From Chara braunii (Eukaryota > Streptophyta > Charophyceae > Charales > Characeae): 30,040 nucleotides of DNA. The stretch is from contig BFEA01000493.1 of assembly GCA_003427395.1 (NCBI GenBank), positions 602,092 through 632,131 on the forward strand, in the 5' to 3' direction. Position 1 is the stretch's first letter. Each line of letters starts with the position of its first letter. Below, piece after piece: positions 8,979 through 19,043 of this stretch. The notes beneath the pieces were generated by a model. It was given only the letters and a program-made list of their open reading frames with translations. It was not told where the DNA came from and searched no databases. Position numbers and translations under genes: made by a program.

Positions 8979-9907
8979 TCCCCATAAGTTTGGGGAAACC
9001 CAGCGCTTTGTTTGTTTTTGGACTGCATGGAGCCTCAGGCCGCTCTATAAGTTTAGGTGGTCTGAAGCTCTGGAGGCTGAGATGTCCCCATAAGTTTGGG
9101 GAGACCAAGTGCTGTGAATTGCATGGAGGGTCAGGATGCTCTATAAGTTTAGGTGACATGACTGCTCTGACTTGCGAGGGCTGATTGTGCATGACTTTCA
9201 GGGACCCAAGGCGCTCTATAAGTTTAGGTACCTTGGGTTGCCTTGTCTTACTTGGGGGTTTTCTCAGTTTCTTTGGTTTTGAACGAGCAGGTCTGAGCCG
9301 CTCTATAAGTTTAGGTGGTTCGACCCTTCCCTTGTTTTGTTCTGAGGGACTAATTTTGGCAGGGGACAGGCCGATCTATAAGTTTAGGTAGCCTGGCCTA
9401 CTGCCTCGCACAAATTGGATCAAAGAGAAACGAACCTGGCAGAGGATAATACCGCTCTATAAGTTGAGGTAGTCTGACCCAACACCTCGCACATGTTGAA
9501 ACCCAATGGATATAATCTGGTTATATTGTATTACTATGCTATTAAGAACAGGCTAGTTAGGCCGCTCTATAAGTTTAGGTAGCCTGACTATAGCTTATTA
9601 CAACTGAATAAAATATAACTAAGATATATAAGTGAAGGTAAACATGGGCAGACTGAGCAATATTCTAAGTTGAGCGGCTCAGCCCTATGCCCACTTTGAA
9701 GAATAAGTTCAGAGATATATATATATAACTTGGTCATTTAAACAGTTCAGGGCGGCTAGAATGGTCTAGCCATACGCCTAAAAAAGAGAGAAGTATTTGT
9801 GCCCTCTGTTTGTGTATACCTGGCCAAGTCAGAACGCTCTATAAGCTTAGGTATTCTGACTTTAGGTCTGGCTAATTTGGGCGCGCTCTGTAAGTTCAGG
9901 TACCCTG
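8979..9907. repeat. TAAGTT-loop hairpin family (about 10-12 copies, irregular spacing)
   Basis: The core is TCTA-TAAGTT-TAGG, with the loop TAAGTT at 8985, 9048, 9091, 9144, 9219, 9306, 9379, 9460, 9570, 9842 (as TAAGCT) and 9891. Outside the core each copy has its own complementary arms. Examples: TCCCCA/TGGGGA at 8979-8996; TCAGGCC/GGTCTGA (9035-9041, 9059-9065); ACCCAAGG/CCTTGGGT (9204-9211, 9231-9238); CAGGC/GCCTG (9367-9371, 9391-9395); TAGTTAGGC/GCCTGACTA with one G-T pair (9554-9562, 9582-9590); AAGTCAGAA/TTCTGACTT (9826-9834, 9854-9862). In the copy at 9891 the inner stem also changes on both sides, TCTA/TAGG becoming TCTG/CAGG. Copies at 9144, 9306 and 9460 pair less well. Spacing varies from 43 to over 100 bp, so this is not a plain tandem repeat. 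Confidence 0.9.
9645..9693. repeat. Divergent hairpin within the TAAGTT family region
   Basis: Nested arms TGGGC/GCCCA (9645-9649, 9689-9693) and CTGAGC/GCTCAG (9653-9658, 9677-9682) enclose TTCTAAGTTGAG, which looks like the family core with bases lost. Just downstream, GGCTAGA-ATGG-TCTAGCC (9754-9771) is another perfect 7-bp hairpin, without the TAAGTT loop. Confidence 0.7.
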
Positions 9908-10012
9908 ACCTATGCCTTATGTAAGTTGGGTATAAAGGGGTAACTTACTAAGAAAGCATGAAATATTGCTTGCTAAAAGAGTTTGGGGTTGGTGAAAGTA
10001 CTTACCTTTGTG

Positions 10013-10135
10013 GTCTGGCCTGCATGTGGCTAAGTGAGATACCTCCTTGGTCTGGGTTTCAAGTTGACAGAGCGATGGCTAGACATGTATACCTGGTTAG
10101 ACATGTAATCTCACTTAGCCACATGCAGGCCAGAC
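10013..10135. repeat. 28-bp perfect inverted repeat with 67-bp spacer
   Basis: The left arm 10013-10040 (begins GTCTGGCCTGCATG) and the right arm 10108-10135 (ends CATGCAGGCCAGAC) are exact reverse complements over 28 bp. A 15-bp direct repeat AGACATGTATACCTG occurs at 10081 and 10132, overlapping the right arm, and AGAGCGAT recurs on both sides (about 10069 and 10162). A short open frame crossing it is incidental. Confidence 0.95.
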
Positions 10136-10254
10136 ATGTATACCTGACTCACCACGTGCTAGAGCGATAGGAGTTAGGTAAATTCCTGCATTTTCTTTGT
10201 TGAATTTATTTTACTTAGGTCGATTCTTGCGCTTTCTGAGACTTGCTATTACAC

Positions 10255-10860
10255 TTGGACTTGTACAAATTTTGGTAAGCTACCTTCTCTACGGGAAGCG
10301 CTGCCGAAAGTTTTACAGATTTAAGGAGTTAAACAAATTTTGACTTCTCAAAGTTCAACTTGTCTTTTTTGTATATCTGAATTAGTAAAAATTTGGAAAG
10401 CCTCCTTTTCGAGGGGGAGTGCTGCCCAAATTTTTGCTAATTCAGGGAGTTAGACAAAATTGGACTTTGAGAAGTCAAAGTTAGGCTTAAGCTCTAAACT
10501 TAGCTTTGTATAAATTTTGGAAAAACACTTTTCTAGAGGAAGTGCTGCCTGAAATTTATGTAAAACCAAGAAATTAGTCAGGTTTTGTCTAAGTTGAACT
10601 CAAGGTTGGGGCCGAGTCCAAATTTAACTTGGTATAAATCTGGGAAATCCACAATTCCAAAGGGGATGCTGCCCAAATTTCTGCTAATTCAGAGAGATAG
10701 ATAAAATTTGACTTTCTAGAGTTATAGATTACTCCTGCTTTTGATATCTGAGCTTATATAAATTATGAAAAGGCCCTTTTCCTACGGGAAGCGCTACCGA
10801 AATTTTCTTGAATTAGAAGAGTTACATTATATTTTGACAGGTGGCGATTCTGACAATCCA
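10255..10860. repeat. ~120-bp tandem repeat, five units, each with conserved nested hairpins
   Basis: Units begin near 10262, 10378, 10503, 10628 and 10750. Each has outer arms of the AAATTTGG / CC(G)AAATTT type, an inner stem such as CTTC-TCTACGG-GAAG, and the box GYGCTGCC. In unit 2 the outer stem is 20 bp long (10377-10396 with 10426-10445), with a single G-T pair. A second hairpin follows in the same unit: ACTTTGA-GAAG-TCAAAGT near 10465-10482. Other units keep the architecture with different bases and shorter pairing. No coding potential. Confidence 0.85.
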
Positions 10861-11580
10861 CCCTGAATAGGGAAGATTGAACCATTAATCTACCTTTGCT
10901 TTGGGCACTGGCTTAGAGGCAGGTTTGAACTTAGTTGGCAGGGAGCTTTGAGTGAAAATGTGTTGTGGAGGTTTATCCCCCATATGCTGATGATTTAGCT
11001 TGGGCATTTGACCTATCCTGTGTTACAGGTCCTTTGGGGTGTCCGATTCAAGATCAGGACTAGACTCAGCTTGATCCCTTGAGGACCACCTTCTGTTATC
11101 ACTGATAACAGGTCGGTTGCCGATTCGTCGGTCTTCGACTCAATTCCAACTCATTCCCCATACTCAACCTAAAAAGCTTTAGCCCTGTTGGTTTTACTGT
11201 TTGTTAAGGGTTTCACCCGGACTTTTATTGAATGGCCATTTAACAAAGGTACTGAGTATTTAATTGAGGTTGGTTGGAAAGGTGATTGGGGCTTGCATGG
11301 TTAAAACGAAGGGGTATGATTATAGAGGATGGTCGGGGTTGACTCCGTGTAGTCCGTGTTTTGTCGTTCGGTTCTTGGTGCGATTGCAGGTACGTCCTGT
11401 GGTTCAAATTTTGGATTTGGATTGCCTGCGATCCCATATACTTATACGTGGTTGTGAGGGGTCCCACTGTGCCTGTGAGAAGTGATCGTCACAACTCTAT
11501 CTCCCTTATGCGTGTATGCGTTGGGTGTGCTTGTGGTGGATATTTAAGAGGCCTAAGAGGCCCGTGTTAAAATCTCGTTC
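10861..11580. other. Spacer with one strong hairpin
   Basis: No gene recognised. CTGTTATC-ACT-GATAACAG (11093-11111) is a perfect 8-bp stem with a 3-base loop. Confidence 0.5.
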
Positions 11581-13200
11581 AAGGGTTGAGGTTGAGGGGC
11601 AGGGAAGACCCTCCCTTTTGCCTATTTGCGTCTTGAGGCTTTCTTAGTCGGACGTTGGTCCTGGGTCGGGATTCAAGGTCCTTGTCCAGGACATCCCAAG
11701 CCCTAGACTCTGCAGGGGAGGAATTTCCCCTCGCACAGAGCCTATTTATCTTGGCCGGCGAGACACCCCACCTTGAAAGCGGAAGTGTCGTGAGGGCCGA
11801 ACGACGTGTCCTTCAGCCGTTCAATATCGTGAGGGGAGACCCCTCGCGATGTGTTCCTTCAACTCAATATCGCGAGGCCGGAGCCGCAATTACCACGACC
11901 GATTGACATCGGTGGTTGGTGTAGAGGTGGTCTGCGGCCGCGCAGCTTTATGGTAGAGTCCTGCGCGCGACGTTTCGCCACCCCAGCGTTTAAAAGTTAT
12001 GGGATCTCCGGGCTTGCACGTAGGCGCAACACTTTGGATTGTTGTAGGCCACCGACACTACTCGTAGAGGGGAAGGGTACCCCACGGTCATGAGTCTCTT
12101 TAAAGCAAAGAGGGGCCCTTGCCCTGTTTCCCCCTTCTTGGGTTCGTGCGTGTTTTGTTTGCTTTTTAGAGATTTTTATGGTTGGACGTAGTAGTCTGTG
12201 GCAGTCGTCAAAGTCAAACCCCTTGACTTTCGCCCAGGCCCTGGGGAGGACTTACCCCTAGGGCCGCGAGAGACGACTACCACCACAGGCATGGGCCTGT
12301 GTACCACCCACTCTGCATAAGGGTGCAAAAAAGGGTGTGTGGTCTCCAACCTCGCATGGCGGTTGTCCATCGTCGAGAGATTAACCCTCAAGGTGCGTGT
12401 CAGCCGACACTTGAGTGTCGAGCGAAACCCTCGAGACTAACAAAGACCGCACGATTGTGGGTACTGCACAGTACACCATCATTGCGCCTACTTGCGTATG
12501 CCTGCATTGCTAGTCGACATGAGTAGGCCCTGCGTCCACGCGGTTTTATACTAAGCCTCGTGCGTGACGCCTATCCGATTTTGCATCGGAAAGTTATGGG
12601 ACGGCTACTGAGGGGCTAGGAGCGTTGTCGCGTTGCTTATGCGGCGTTGTTTGTGTGGGTCGTTTCGGGCGTATGTGTGTGTGTGCGTTGCTGTTTTTGT
12701 GATTGTTAGAGTGGTGTGCGCGTGGTGTGTGGGATGCGTCCTAGTCGACCGACGTCGAGCCGCGCTTGGGACTTCAGGCCCCCCAAGATGTCGACTCGCG
12801 CGCGGGTCCGATAGGCGTATTACCGCTCGTACCCCCTATGCTACAGCGAACGAGAAACTCCCTCGGCTGGTCCACCTCTGTGATTGCAATTGATTAACTT
12901 TCGTACTGTGGACTGGTAGCTCGGCGGGGATACGCCCATTGATGGGAGGTGACAACTCCCGTAAGGTGGAGGTAAGTCGTGCCTCGCGTAGGCCCTATCC
13001 TGTCGTAGGGGCTCACGAGAGGTATGGCTGGCGCACTCGGCCGGAGTGGCCTAAGGAAGCTCCACTTGCGCGTTCGTGTCGAGGTTGGTCCATCTCCTGC
13101 GTGACGCGGCCGAGAGGGTCCCGCGGTGCCACAAGCGGTGTTGGACCGATGCGCTTGATAACGATATAAATCCATATCTGGCCGAAGTATATATGACAAC
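11581..13200. other. GC-rich, hairpin-dense block
   Basis: No gene recognised. Perfect or near-perfect hairpins follow each other closely: AGGGGA-GGAATT-TCCCCT (11714-11731); ATCGTGAGGGG-AGA-CCCCTCGCGAT (11826-11850); ACCGAT-TGAC-ATCGGT (about 11898); AAAGTCAA/TTGACTTT (12210-12217, 12223-12230); GGCCCTGGGG/CCCCTAGGGCC with one bulge (12237-12246, 12255-12265); CACAGGC-ATGG-GCCTGTG (12284-12301); CGACACT-TG-AGTGTCG (12405-12420); TCCGAT-TTTGC-ATCGGA near 12575. AAAGTTATGGGA recurs in similar form near 11992 and 12588, so part of the block may itself be a diverged duplication. The many CpGs and short frames do not indicate a protein. Confidence 0.6.
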
Positions 13201-14649
13201 CCCCCGCTCAGGCTCAATTATTATGAATTCACCTTTTATTTTTTATTTTTTTATGTTCAAGGTTGGGCGAGTCTTCCACAAAAAACAATTAAAAATAGAA
13301 AAACAAGTTCAGCGGCATGTTTCACTAATCACACTCCGAGTGGTTCAGGCCGTCGAACCCCTTCCTTTTGCAACTACGGGTGTCAACAGGGACTGGTCCA
13401 AGATGAAACTGATTGTAGGGTGTGCATGGTACATCATGGAGGGTTGGGACACTATGCCCTCCGACATGGTACCAAACCCCTGCGCAGCGTCCCCGCTGGG
13501 CCAAAACAGGCATACAAATTAGAATAAAATTAGGCAGTATCAGTCATTCTGATTAATTTCTATGCGGTATCACTCTCGTAATGATTCAGCGTTAGTAACT
13601 AGCTCTCTGTCACCTTAGCGCTAGCATTCCAAACAGGTTGCTCAGTACTTTTCTCTTTTCTTTTGTAGCGTAAGTTTTTTACGGAGCAGTTTTCCTTGCT
13701 TGCAGCATAGTGATTCTTTGCAGATACAACGATGCAATTTTACCATTTCATAGCAGGTTACCATTTCATAGCAGGTTTTCCTACCTACTACGTAGTAAGT
13801 TTCTCTCCTCACTCCCCTTTGTGGTGGCTATCGTTGCACCGTGCCGGAAGGGCATCGAGGACAGTGAAGAGGGCGTGGTGGTAGGGGCAGCAAAACTAAT
13901 GAACAACGACCACCTCGCACAAGGTACGAGTTCAGGTCTGAGGAGGAGGAAGAAGAGGAGCGAGGTTATGATGCTCATACAAGACCATACCCGCACCACA
14001 ATTTTGTCGGTTGGTATGAGAGCACTCCATCCGCCACTAGTATGAAACACTACTAGAAGAAATTTGAGGCGCGCCACGACGCACCCAACACTTCCTCCCC
14101 TTCGTACATTCCCAGAGCTCTCACTGCTTCCACGACAATCAAGGCGTTAGTGTCAGCATTGTCACCCTCTGTCCAATGTGCGACTCCTCAGGCTTACCTT
14201 AGTAACCGTAATCTCTTCAGTATTTTCCTTATTCTAACCTTACTTCAGATAAAATTTATGATTGTTTTTTATATCTTATATAAATACAATATTTTCCTTT
14301 GAACTTTCATATCTCCTTCCCTTAAACTCTCAATGCACCTTATACTTCATAGCGTACTTGGCTTGAGAGTTTAAATACCTTGAGGTCGGGGATGCAGATT
14401 CCTCGTGAACCAAATCACTTTGTCGACCACAAAAATAATTCATGAAGAATTATATATAAATTTCTCTTCCGCAATTAACTTTGACCTCTTGTCATTCTGA
14501 AATCTGATTTTTCTCCGACCTATCTATGATGGGGAAGTTACCTCGTCCCCCATCTCGACAGTAATGTCAGGGGTATTGCCAATCTGACATTAATGTTGAG
14601 GACACACTCTCAGAAGTCATCGATTGCCTTGGTTTTGGCCCACCACTGG
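13201..14649. other. Spacer, no gene recognised
   Basis: Mixed composition. The only structure noted is a direct repeat of TTACCATTTCATAGCAGG (from 13739 and again from 13758). Short frames on both strands lack recognisable domains. Confidence 0.5.
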
Positions 14650-15237
14650 TCAGGGGTGAGAGACCTTCCTTCGGTCTGACATCCCTTATTCAGCTCGTCG
14701 CAGGCCAAGATTAGTTAGACCATTTATCTTCACAACCCCTTTAACATGCCTTTAGGCAAGGACCACCATACACACTACTCGAGTACGATGACCCTTTCGC
14801 GCGCCTCACGCCAGGACACCTAGACTATAACCGGTTTGGTCACCCTAAGACAGTAAACCTCTCATAAGTCCAACTGCCCTATACCCAAATTTGACCACTA
14901 TGGTCAAAGACTGACTCACCCACCAATTTTCGGCCTAAGGTGCTCAGGGGTGACAGACCTTCCTTCGGTCTGACATCCCTTATTCAGCCCGCCGCAAGCC
15001 AAGATTAGTTAGACCATTTATCTTCACAACCCCTTTAACCTACCTTTAGGCAAGGACCACCATACGCACTACTCCAGTACGATGACCCTTTTGCGCACCT
15101 CGCGCAAGGACACCAAAACTATAACCGGTCTGGTCACCCTAACACAGTAGACCTCTCATAAGTCCAACTGCCTGTACCCGGATTTGACCACTATGGTAAA
15201 AGACTGGTTCACCCACCAATTTTCGGCCTAAGATGCT
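14650..15237. repeat. 294-bp tandem duplication (two units)
   Basis: Unit 1 is 14650-14943 and unit 2 is 14944-15237. They are highly similar throughout, with scattered substitutions. Each has AGACC-TTCCTTC-GGTCT near its start and TTTGACCA-CTA-TGGTCAAA near its end; in unit 2 one base of the last stem is changed (TGGTAAAA). ACTCGAGT in unit 1 is palindromic and reads ACTCCAGT in unit 2. No coding potential. Confidence 0.9.
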
Positions 15238-15649
15238 GACTGCCCCGCCCAGATTTCGAACATAGGACTCTGTCGAACTACAATTCGTGCTCTGGCGAAC
15301 CCACTGGATTGCAACCTCTGACTTCGGTAGGGTTCCAACTGACCCCCTTTGACCTCATAGGCCAGACTCCCGAAGTCTTAGCCTCAACCAACTATGAAAT
15401 TCGACACTCGAGCCAGGGACCTGTTGACCCCACCAGATTGCAACCTAATGTGGTAAGGCTCTCGCTGGCCCTGACAATCAATGACATTTTAGGTTAGAAA
15501 CGAAAACCAAAGCACAGACAGACAAACAACCATATCAAGCCCACAAACAGACTGCCCAACCCCAGATAATTGAACAAACGTTTCTCACGAGACGTCCTTT
15601 CAGTTTCAAAAGACACTGAACAACAACAAAACTGCAACCAATAGAGTAT
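15238..15649. other. Spacer with weak internal repetition
   Basis: GGATTGCAACCT (about 15306) and AGATTGCAACCT (about 15436) sit in similar contexts, suggesting a worn duplication of about 130 bp. A stretch near 15490-15540 containing GAAAACCAAAG faintly resembles sequence near 25390 beside the retroelement primer site, but too weakly to call an LTR pair. Confidence 0.3.
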
Positions 15650-16395
15650 TTTGAAGAGATCTCCTTTCAGCCCAAGAACATACGAAGTATTGATCCAGAG
15701 AGGTCTCTTCCCTCATCTGAGAATTTTCCAAAAGATTTTCTGCCAGCCTCAAGGAAATACAGTGATACTCTTCCCAGAGAGATCTCTTCCCTTATCTAAA
15801 AATACTTCTAAGAGACCTTCTGTCAGCCTCAATAAAATATCGAGATATTGGTCTCAGAGAGGTCCCTTCCCGCATCAGAGACAAAAGATAAGCAACTTAG
15901 TAAGAAAACACGAAGTCCCTCTACAGACAACTTTTTTTTCAAGTAAAGTTGAATTTTTCTATGTCCATCATGCTTTATTTTTATTACATAAATAATACTG
16001 ATTATATCTTCGATATGCCACGATCACAAGTTCTCTGATATTGATACCACGTCAATACTTAGAGAGGTGATATCTCATCACTTCCAGAGAGGTCTCTTCC
16101 CTTATCTAAGAATACTTCTAAGAGACATTCCGTCAGCCTCAATGAAATATCGAGATATTGGTCTCAGAGAGGTCCCTTCCCGCATGAGAGACAGAAGATA
16201 AGCAACTTAGTAAGAAAACACGAAGTCCCTTTACAGACAACTTTTTTTTAAGTAAAGTTGAACGTTTTTATGTCCATCATGCTTTCTTTTTATTGCATAA
16301 ATAATACTGATTATATCTTCGATATGCCACGATCACAAATTCTCTGATATTGATATCACGTCAATGCTTAGAGAGGTGATATCTCATCACTTCCT
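15650..16395. repeat. Nested repeat: ~79-bp units within a 310-bp tandem duplication
   Basis: The box CAGAGAGRTC occurs at 15696, 15775, 15855, 16085 and 16165: spacings of 79-80 bp inside, and 310 bp between the two large copies (about 15770-16080 and 16080-16390). The large copies differ at only a small number of positions, so this duplication looks recent. Both end in AGAGAGGTGATATCTCATCAC, with GTGAT/ATCAC arms. The element remnant next door ends at 16666; this could lie in or near its 3' end, but no LTR pairing could be shown. Confidence 0.85.
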
Positions 16396-16665
16396 ACTGC
16401 AACTGCATCTTATAGTTGCTCCTCACTCTCAAGGATGTGGCGCGCATTGTAACTCTGCATCAATGATATTTTAATCTCATTAGTTCTGTCACTTGCAAAA
16501 GTAAGAAATTAATTAACATCCTTAAACGAATATGAATCGTCTAAGATCCTATCTTGGCCTCTCGTGTTAAAACTAAGAAGCTGAAAACTGACATGTTAAA
16601 TTGACAATGCAAGAATGATCAGAGTCTGTTGAAAATTTAGTCTTACAACGTTTATTGTTCTTCTT

Positions 16666-17228
16666 TCAATTCTTTGAAACTGCTCTCTTATAGGATGACC
16701 GACCTCTCTTTTCTCTCTTTGTGATCATTGAAGGAATTAGATCAGGATGTTTAAAGATGAACTTATAAAGTCTTAATCCTGATACCATATCATGAACTCT
16801 TGAGCTATCTATGTTAGAAATCTCATAAACTTTGCCTTTCACTTCACCAGTAACCCCGTAGGGACCAAACCATTTCGGTTCTAAACGTTTAGTCCATGTG
16901 GTCCCTAATGAACTGTCGTAAAGCAAAACAACATCACAAACTTTTAACTTTTTTTTTCTTACGTATCTCTTCCTATTTCATTTTTCTTTATCAGACAATT
17001 TGTCGGTGACCATCCTCTTAGCAGCATCCAGTACAACATGATCAACTTCCAATATGATCTATAAAAGTTATGAAAGAGAATATTATTTGTTTTTTCTTGC
17101 CTTGACCGAGTCTTGACTATGCTTTCAATAGGTAGGGTAGCATACCGACCGTACCATAAAATGAACGATGCATAGTCAGTGGTCTTCTTAATGGTCTTGT
17201 TATCAGCATAGAGTGCAACTCTTAACAC
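16666..17228 (-). pseudogene. Integrase C-terminal part (fragment)
   Basis: The downstream frame (16926-16666) carries LEPKWFGPYGVTGEVKGKVY, the GPY/F-type module that ends Ty3/gypsy integrases and helps bind DNA. The upstream frame (17228-16959) carries ADNKTIKKTTDYASFILWYG and LPIES, the family's segment after the catalytic core (usually ALWADR..TTG..P..L.YGR..LPIE). The two frames are separated by a frame change around 16940-16990. It integrates the element's DNA copy into chromosomes when intact. Family call is secure; the copy is inactive. Confidence 0.85.
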
Positions 17229-17234
17229 CTTCCC

Positions 17235-17528
17235 CTAGTTGCCGAGGTTTCCTTCACACCACTTTGCTAATGAATCCTTTAAATATTTGTGACCCCCCTT
17301 AACTAATGCATTCGCATGTGAATGATAAGTAGTCACATTTCTGATGCTGACACGTAGTCTAAGAGTGTTTCTTGTTACAATTTCATTTCTGAATTTTGAT
17401 TCTGTATAGGAAACAAACTCTCTGATGAAGGGATATCTGAGATATACCTTTATCCAATCAACCACATGTTTAGTTGTCTTCCTTTTCAGAGTCTTCGCTT
17501 CTACATAACAAAAAAAATTATCTCTCAC
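17235..17528 (-). pseudogene. Integrase catalytic core (fragment)
   Basis: The frame includes TYHSHANALVKGGHKYLKDS, a worn form of the YHPQANG.VERGHK..KDAL segment that holds the last acidic residue of the D-D-E triad. Here the Glu position is Lys (VKGGH in place of VERGH), which would remove catalysis. The upstream part WIKVYLRYPFIREFVSYTES corresponds to the strand and helix region after the second Asp. The frame follows the zinc-binding segment at 17.7-17.9 kb and precedes the C-terminal part, as expected. Confidence 0.8.
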
Positions 17529-17653
17529 GTTCGTATGTACCTCATCCCTTATTTCCCTGGAGGTATGTTGATGAGATTCAAATAAATTCGATTTTTCGAC
17601 TTTAGTAAGATAGTGAGAAATAAAAACTCAATCATTCTTGTTATAGACATTTT

Positions 17654-17857
17654 CTAACACACTACATATGATCTACAAAATCTATAAATCATGTCTCTAA
17701 TACGTGACAAAAAAAAAAGTTTAACATTCTTAGCAGAGGTTGTTTCGACAATTTTATCACCTCTAGCAACCCCTTCGTGTAAAACAACAATTATTTTTAG
17801 CTGCGTTTCTTTCCCACAAACCATTCTTAATAGAGGCAAACCACTCTTACCATCCAC
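17654..17857 (-). pseudogene. Integrase N-terminal HHCC zinc-binding domain (fragment)
   Basis: The translation contains LHEGVARGDKIVETTSAK and then RDMIYRFCRSYVVC. This aligns with the usual LHE...GHKGVE.T..K and Y.YC..C.VCQ of the integrase zinc finger. The second His is Asp, and one Cys of the CX2C pair is Tyr (Cys and Tyr codons differ by one G-to-A step), so zinc binding is lost. The position, before the catalytic core, is correct. Confidence 0.85.
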
Positions 17858-18433
17858 AAAAGGTGACCTTTTTTAAGTCCAAATTTATTCTTTGATCTTT
17901 TACAGTAGTATTCCTTAATATTCACTTTTTCAATTATTTTCTTAATTTTTTGATAACTTCTTTTGTATTCTTAATAAAAAAAACATATATTTTTTTCTCT
18001 TTCTTTTCAATCTCTTCCCCATTTTTTGAACTATAACATTCTACTTCGTGAACATTCATAGTTGGTGCGTTGATTCTTGCATACCAGACATTCTTGTGTT
18101 CTTCTTTCTCCTTTTCAAGATTCAACTCAAAAATGTCACCCTCAATAATTTCTCTCCAACAATCTTTTTTTTTTTCCTTCAGGTTATTAACTCTTCCTAT
18201 AAGAGTTTTGTACTTTATATCAGAATCTCCGGAACCACCCAATTAGTCTCATTCATTATTCATGTTCTTCATTCAGAAAATTATCGACATAAGTAGGCTC
18301 TTTAGTATTTCCATCAATATCTTCATCATCATCTGTTCTCTACTCAATTTCATTTACGCCATTTGCTAAATTCTTTTTCATTTGAAATTTTTTCCAATTG
18401 AAGGTCGAAGGTTTAAATAAAAACAATTCATTT

Positions 18434-18764
18434 GTTTACTATTGGATCTAATTTTTTGTGATTTTTTATGACACCAATCACTGCAAATGCATCAGTCGTC
18501 AGAATGAATCTTCTTCTAAGCACATAATGCCTGAAGGACCTGAGGTAGTGAATGATTGTAAGTAACTCTTTTCTAAATTGAGTTCAACCTTTTTAAGTAA
18601 AATTATGAATCATGCTTTCAAATCTTAGAGGTCTCTCTCTGTCATTCTCATCTTTCTATATGAGTACACCACCAAGAGCAACTGGTCTTTCATCAGCCTC
18701 GATGATGAATGATCTTCTCTCCTCATCATTATAAAAAGACACTCTCAACACTACATCTTCATCC
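18434..18764 (-). pseudogene. RNase H domain (broken)
   Basis: Read in one minus frame, the translation includes RRSFIIEADERPVALGGVLI, a stop, then KDENDRERPLRFESMIHN, two more stops, then RKELLTIIHYLRSFRHYVLR and RRFILTTDAF. This matches the retroviral-type RNase H signature (FI.ETDAS..ALG.VL.Q...., P..F.S......N....EKELLAI...L..FRHYL.G..F...TD). RNase H removes the RNA strand during reverse transcription. At least three stop codons break it. It was not visible as an open frame. Confidence 0.85.
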
Positions 18765-19043
18765 TTCAATTTTTATTGTAAGTCTTCAACAACAATTTGT
18801 TTTTTTTTTTGTCCATGACGGGTCAACCCCTTGCCTCACCATCTGTCTCAAAGGCTATGCAAGGGTAGCAGAATGAGGAATAAAGACTATACAAAATCCA
18901 CAGACAGTCGAAAAGTTCCTGACGTTTGTCACTCGGTTAAGAGGCAAGGTTCAACTCAATTTGTTTTCTATCTTTTCGGGGTCTAGTCTTTTACCCTTAG
19001 AGAATCATCTGAAGCATAAAATTGTTACTTCTGCTTGAAAGAG

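Noticed and set aside
8979-9907. CRISPR-like array
   Set aside because: Spacing is irregular (43 to over 100 bp), and the part that varies is the stem arms beside a constant loop, which is the opposite of a CRISPR repeat.
9958-10170. Frame with repeated RHVYL motif
   Set aside because: The repetition follows from the direct and inverted DNA repeats at 10013-10146.
11581-13200. Ribosomal RNA gene fragment
   Set aside because: It is GC-rich and full of hairpins, but I found none of the conserved rRNA core motifs I know.
15133-16600. 3' LTR matching sequence beyond the primer site at 25.1-25.8 kb
   Set aside because: Only a few short words (such as AAAACCAAAG) are shared; no continuous alignment could be seen, so no LTR pair is claimed.
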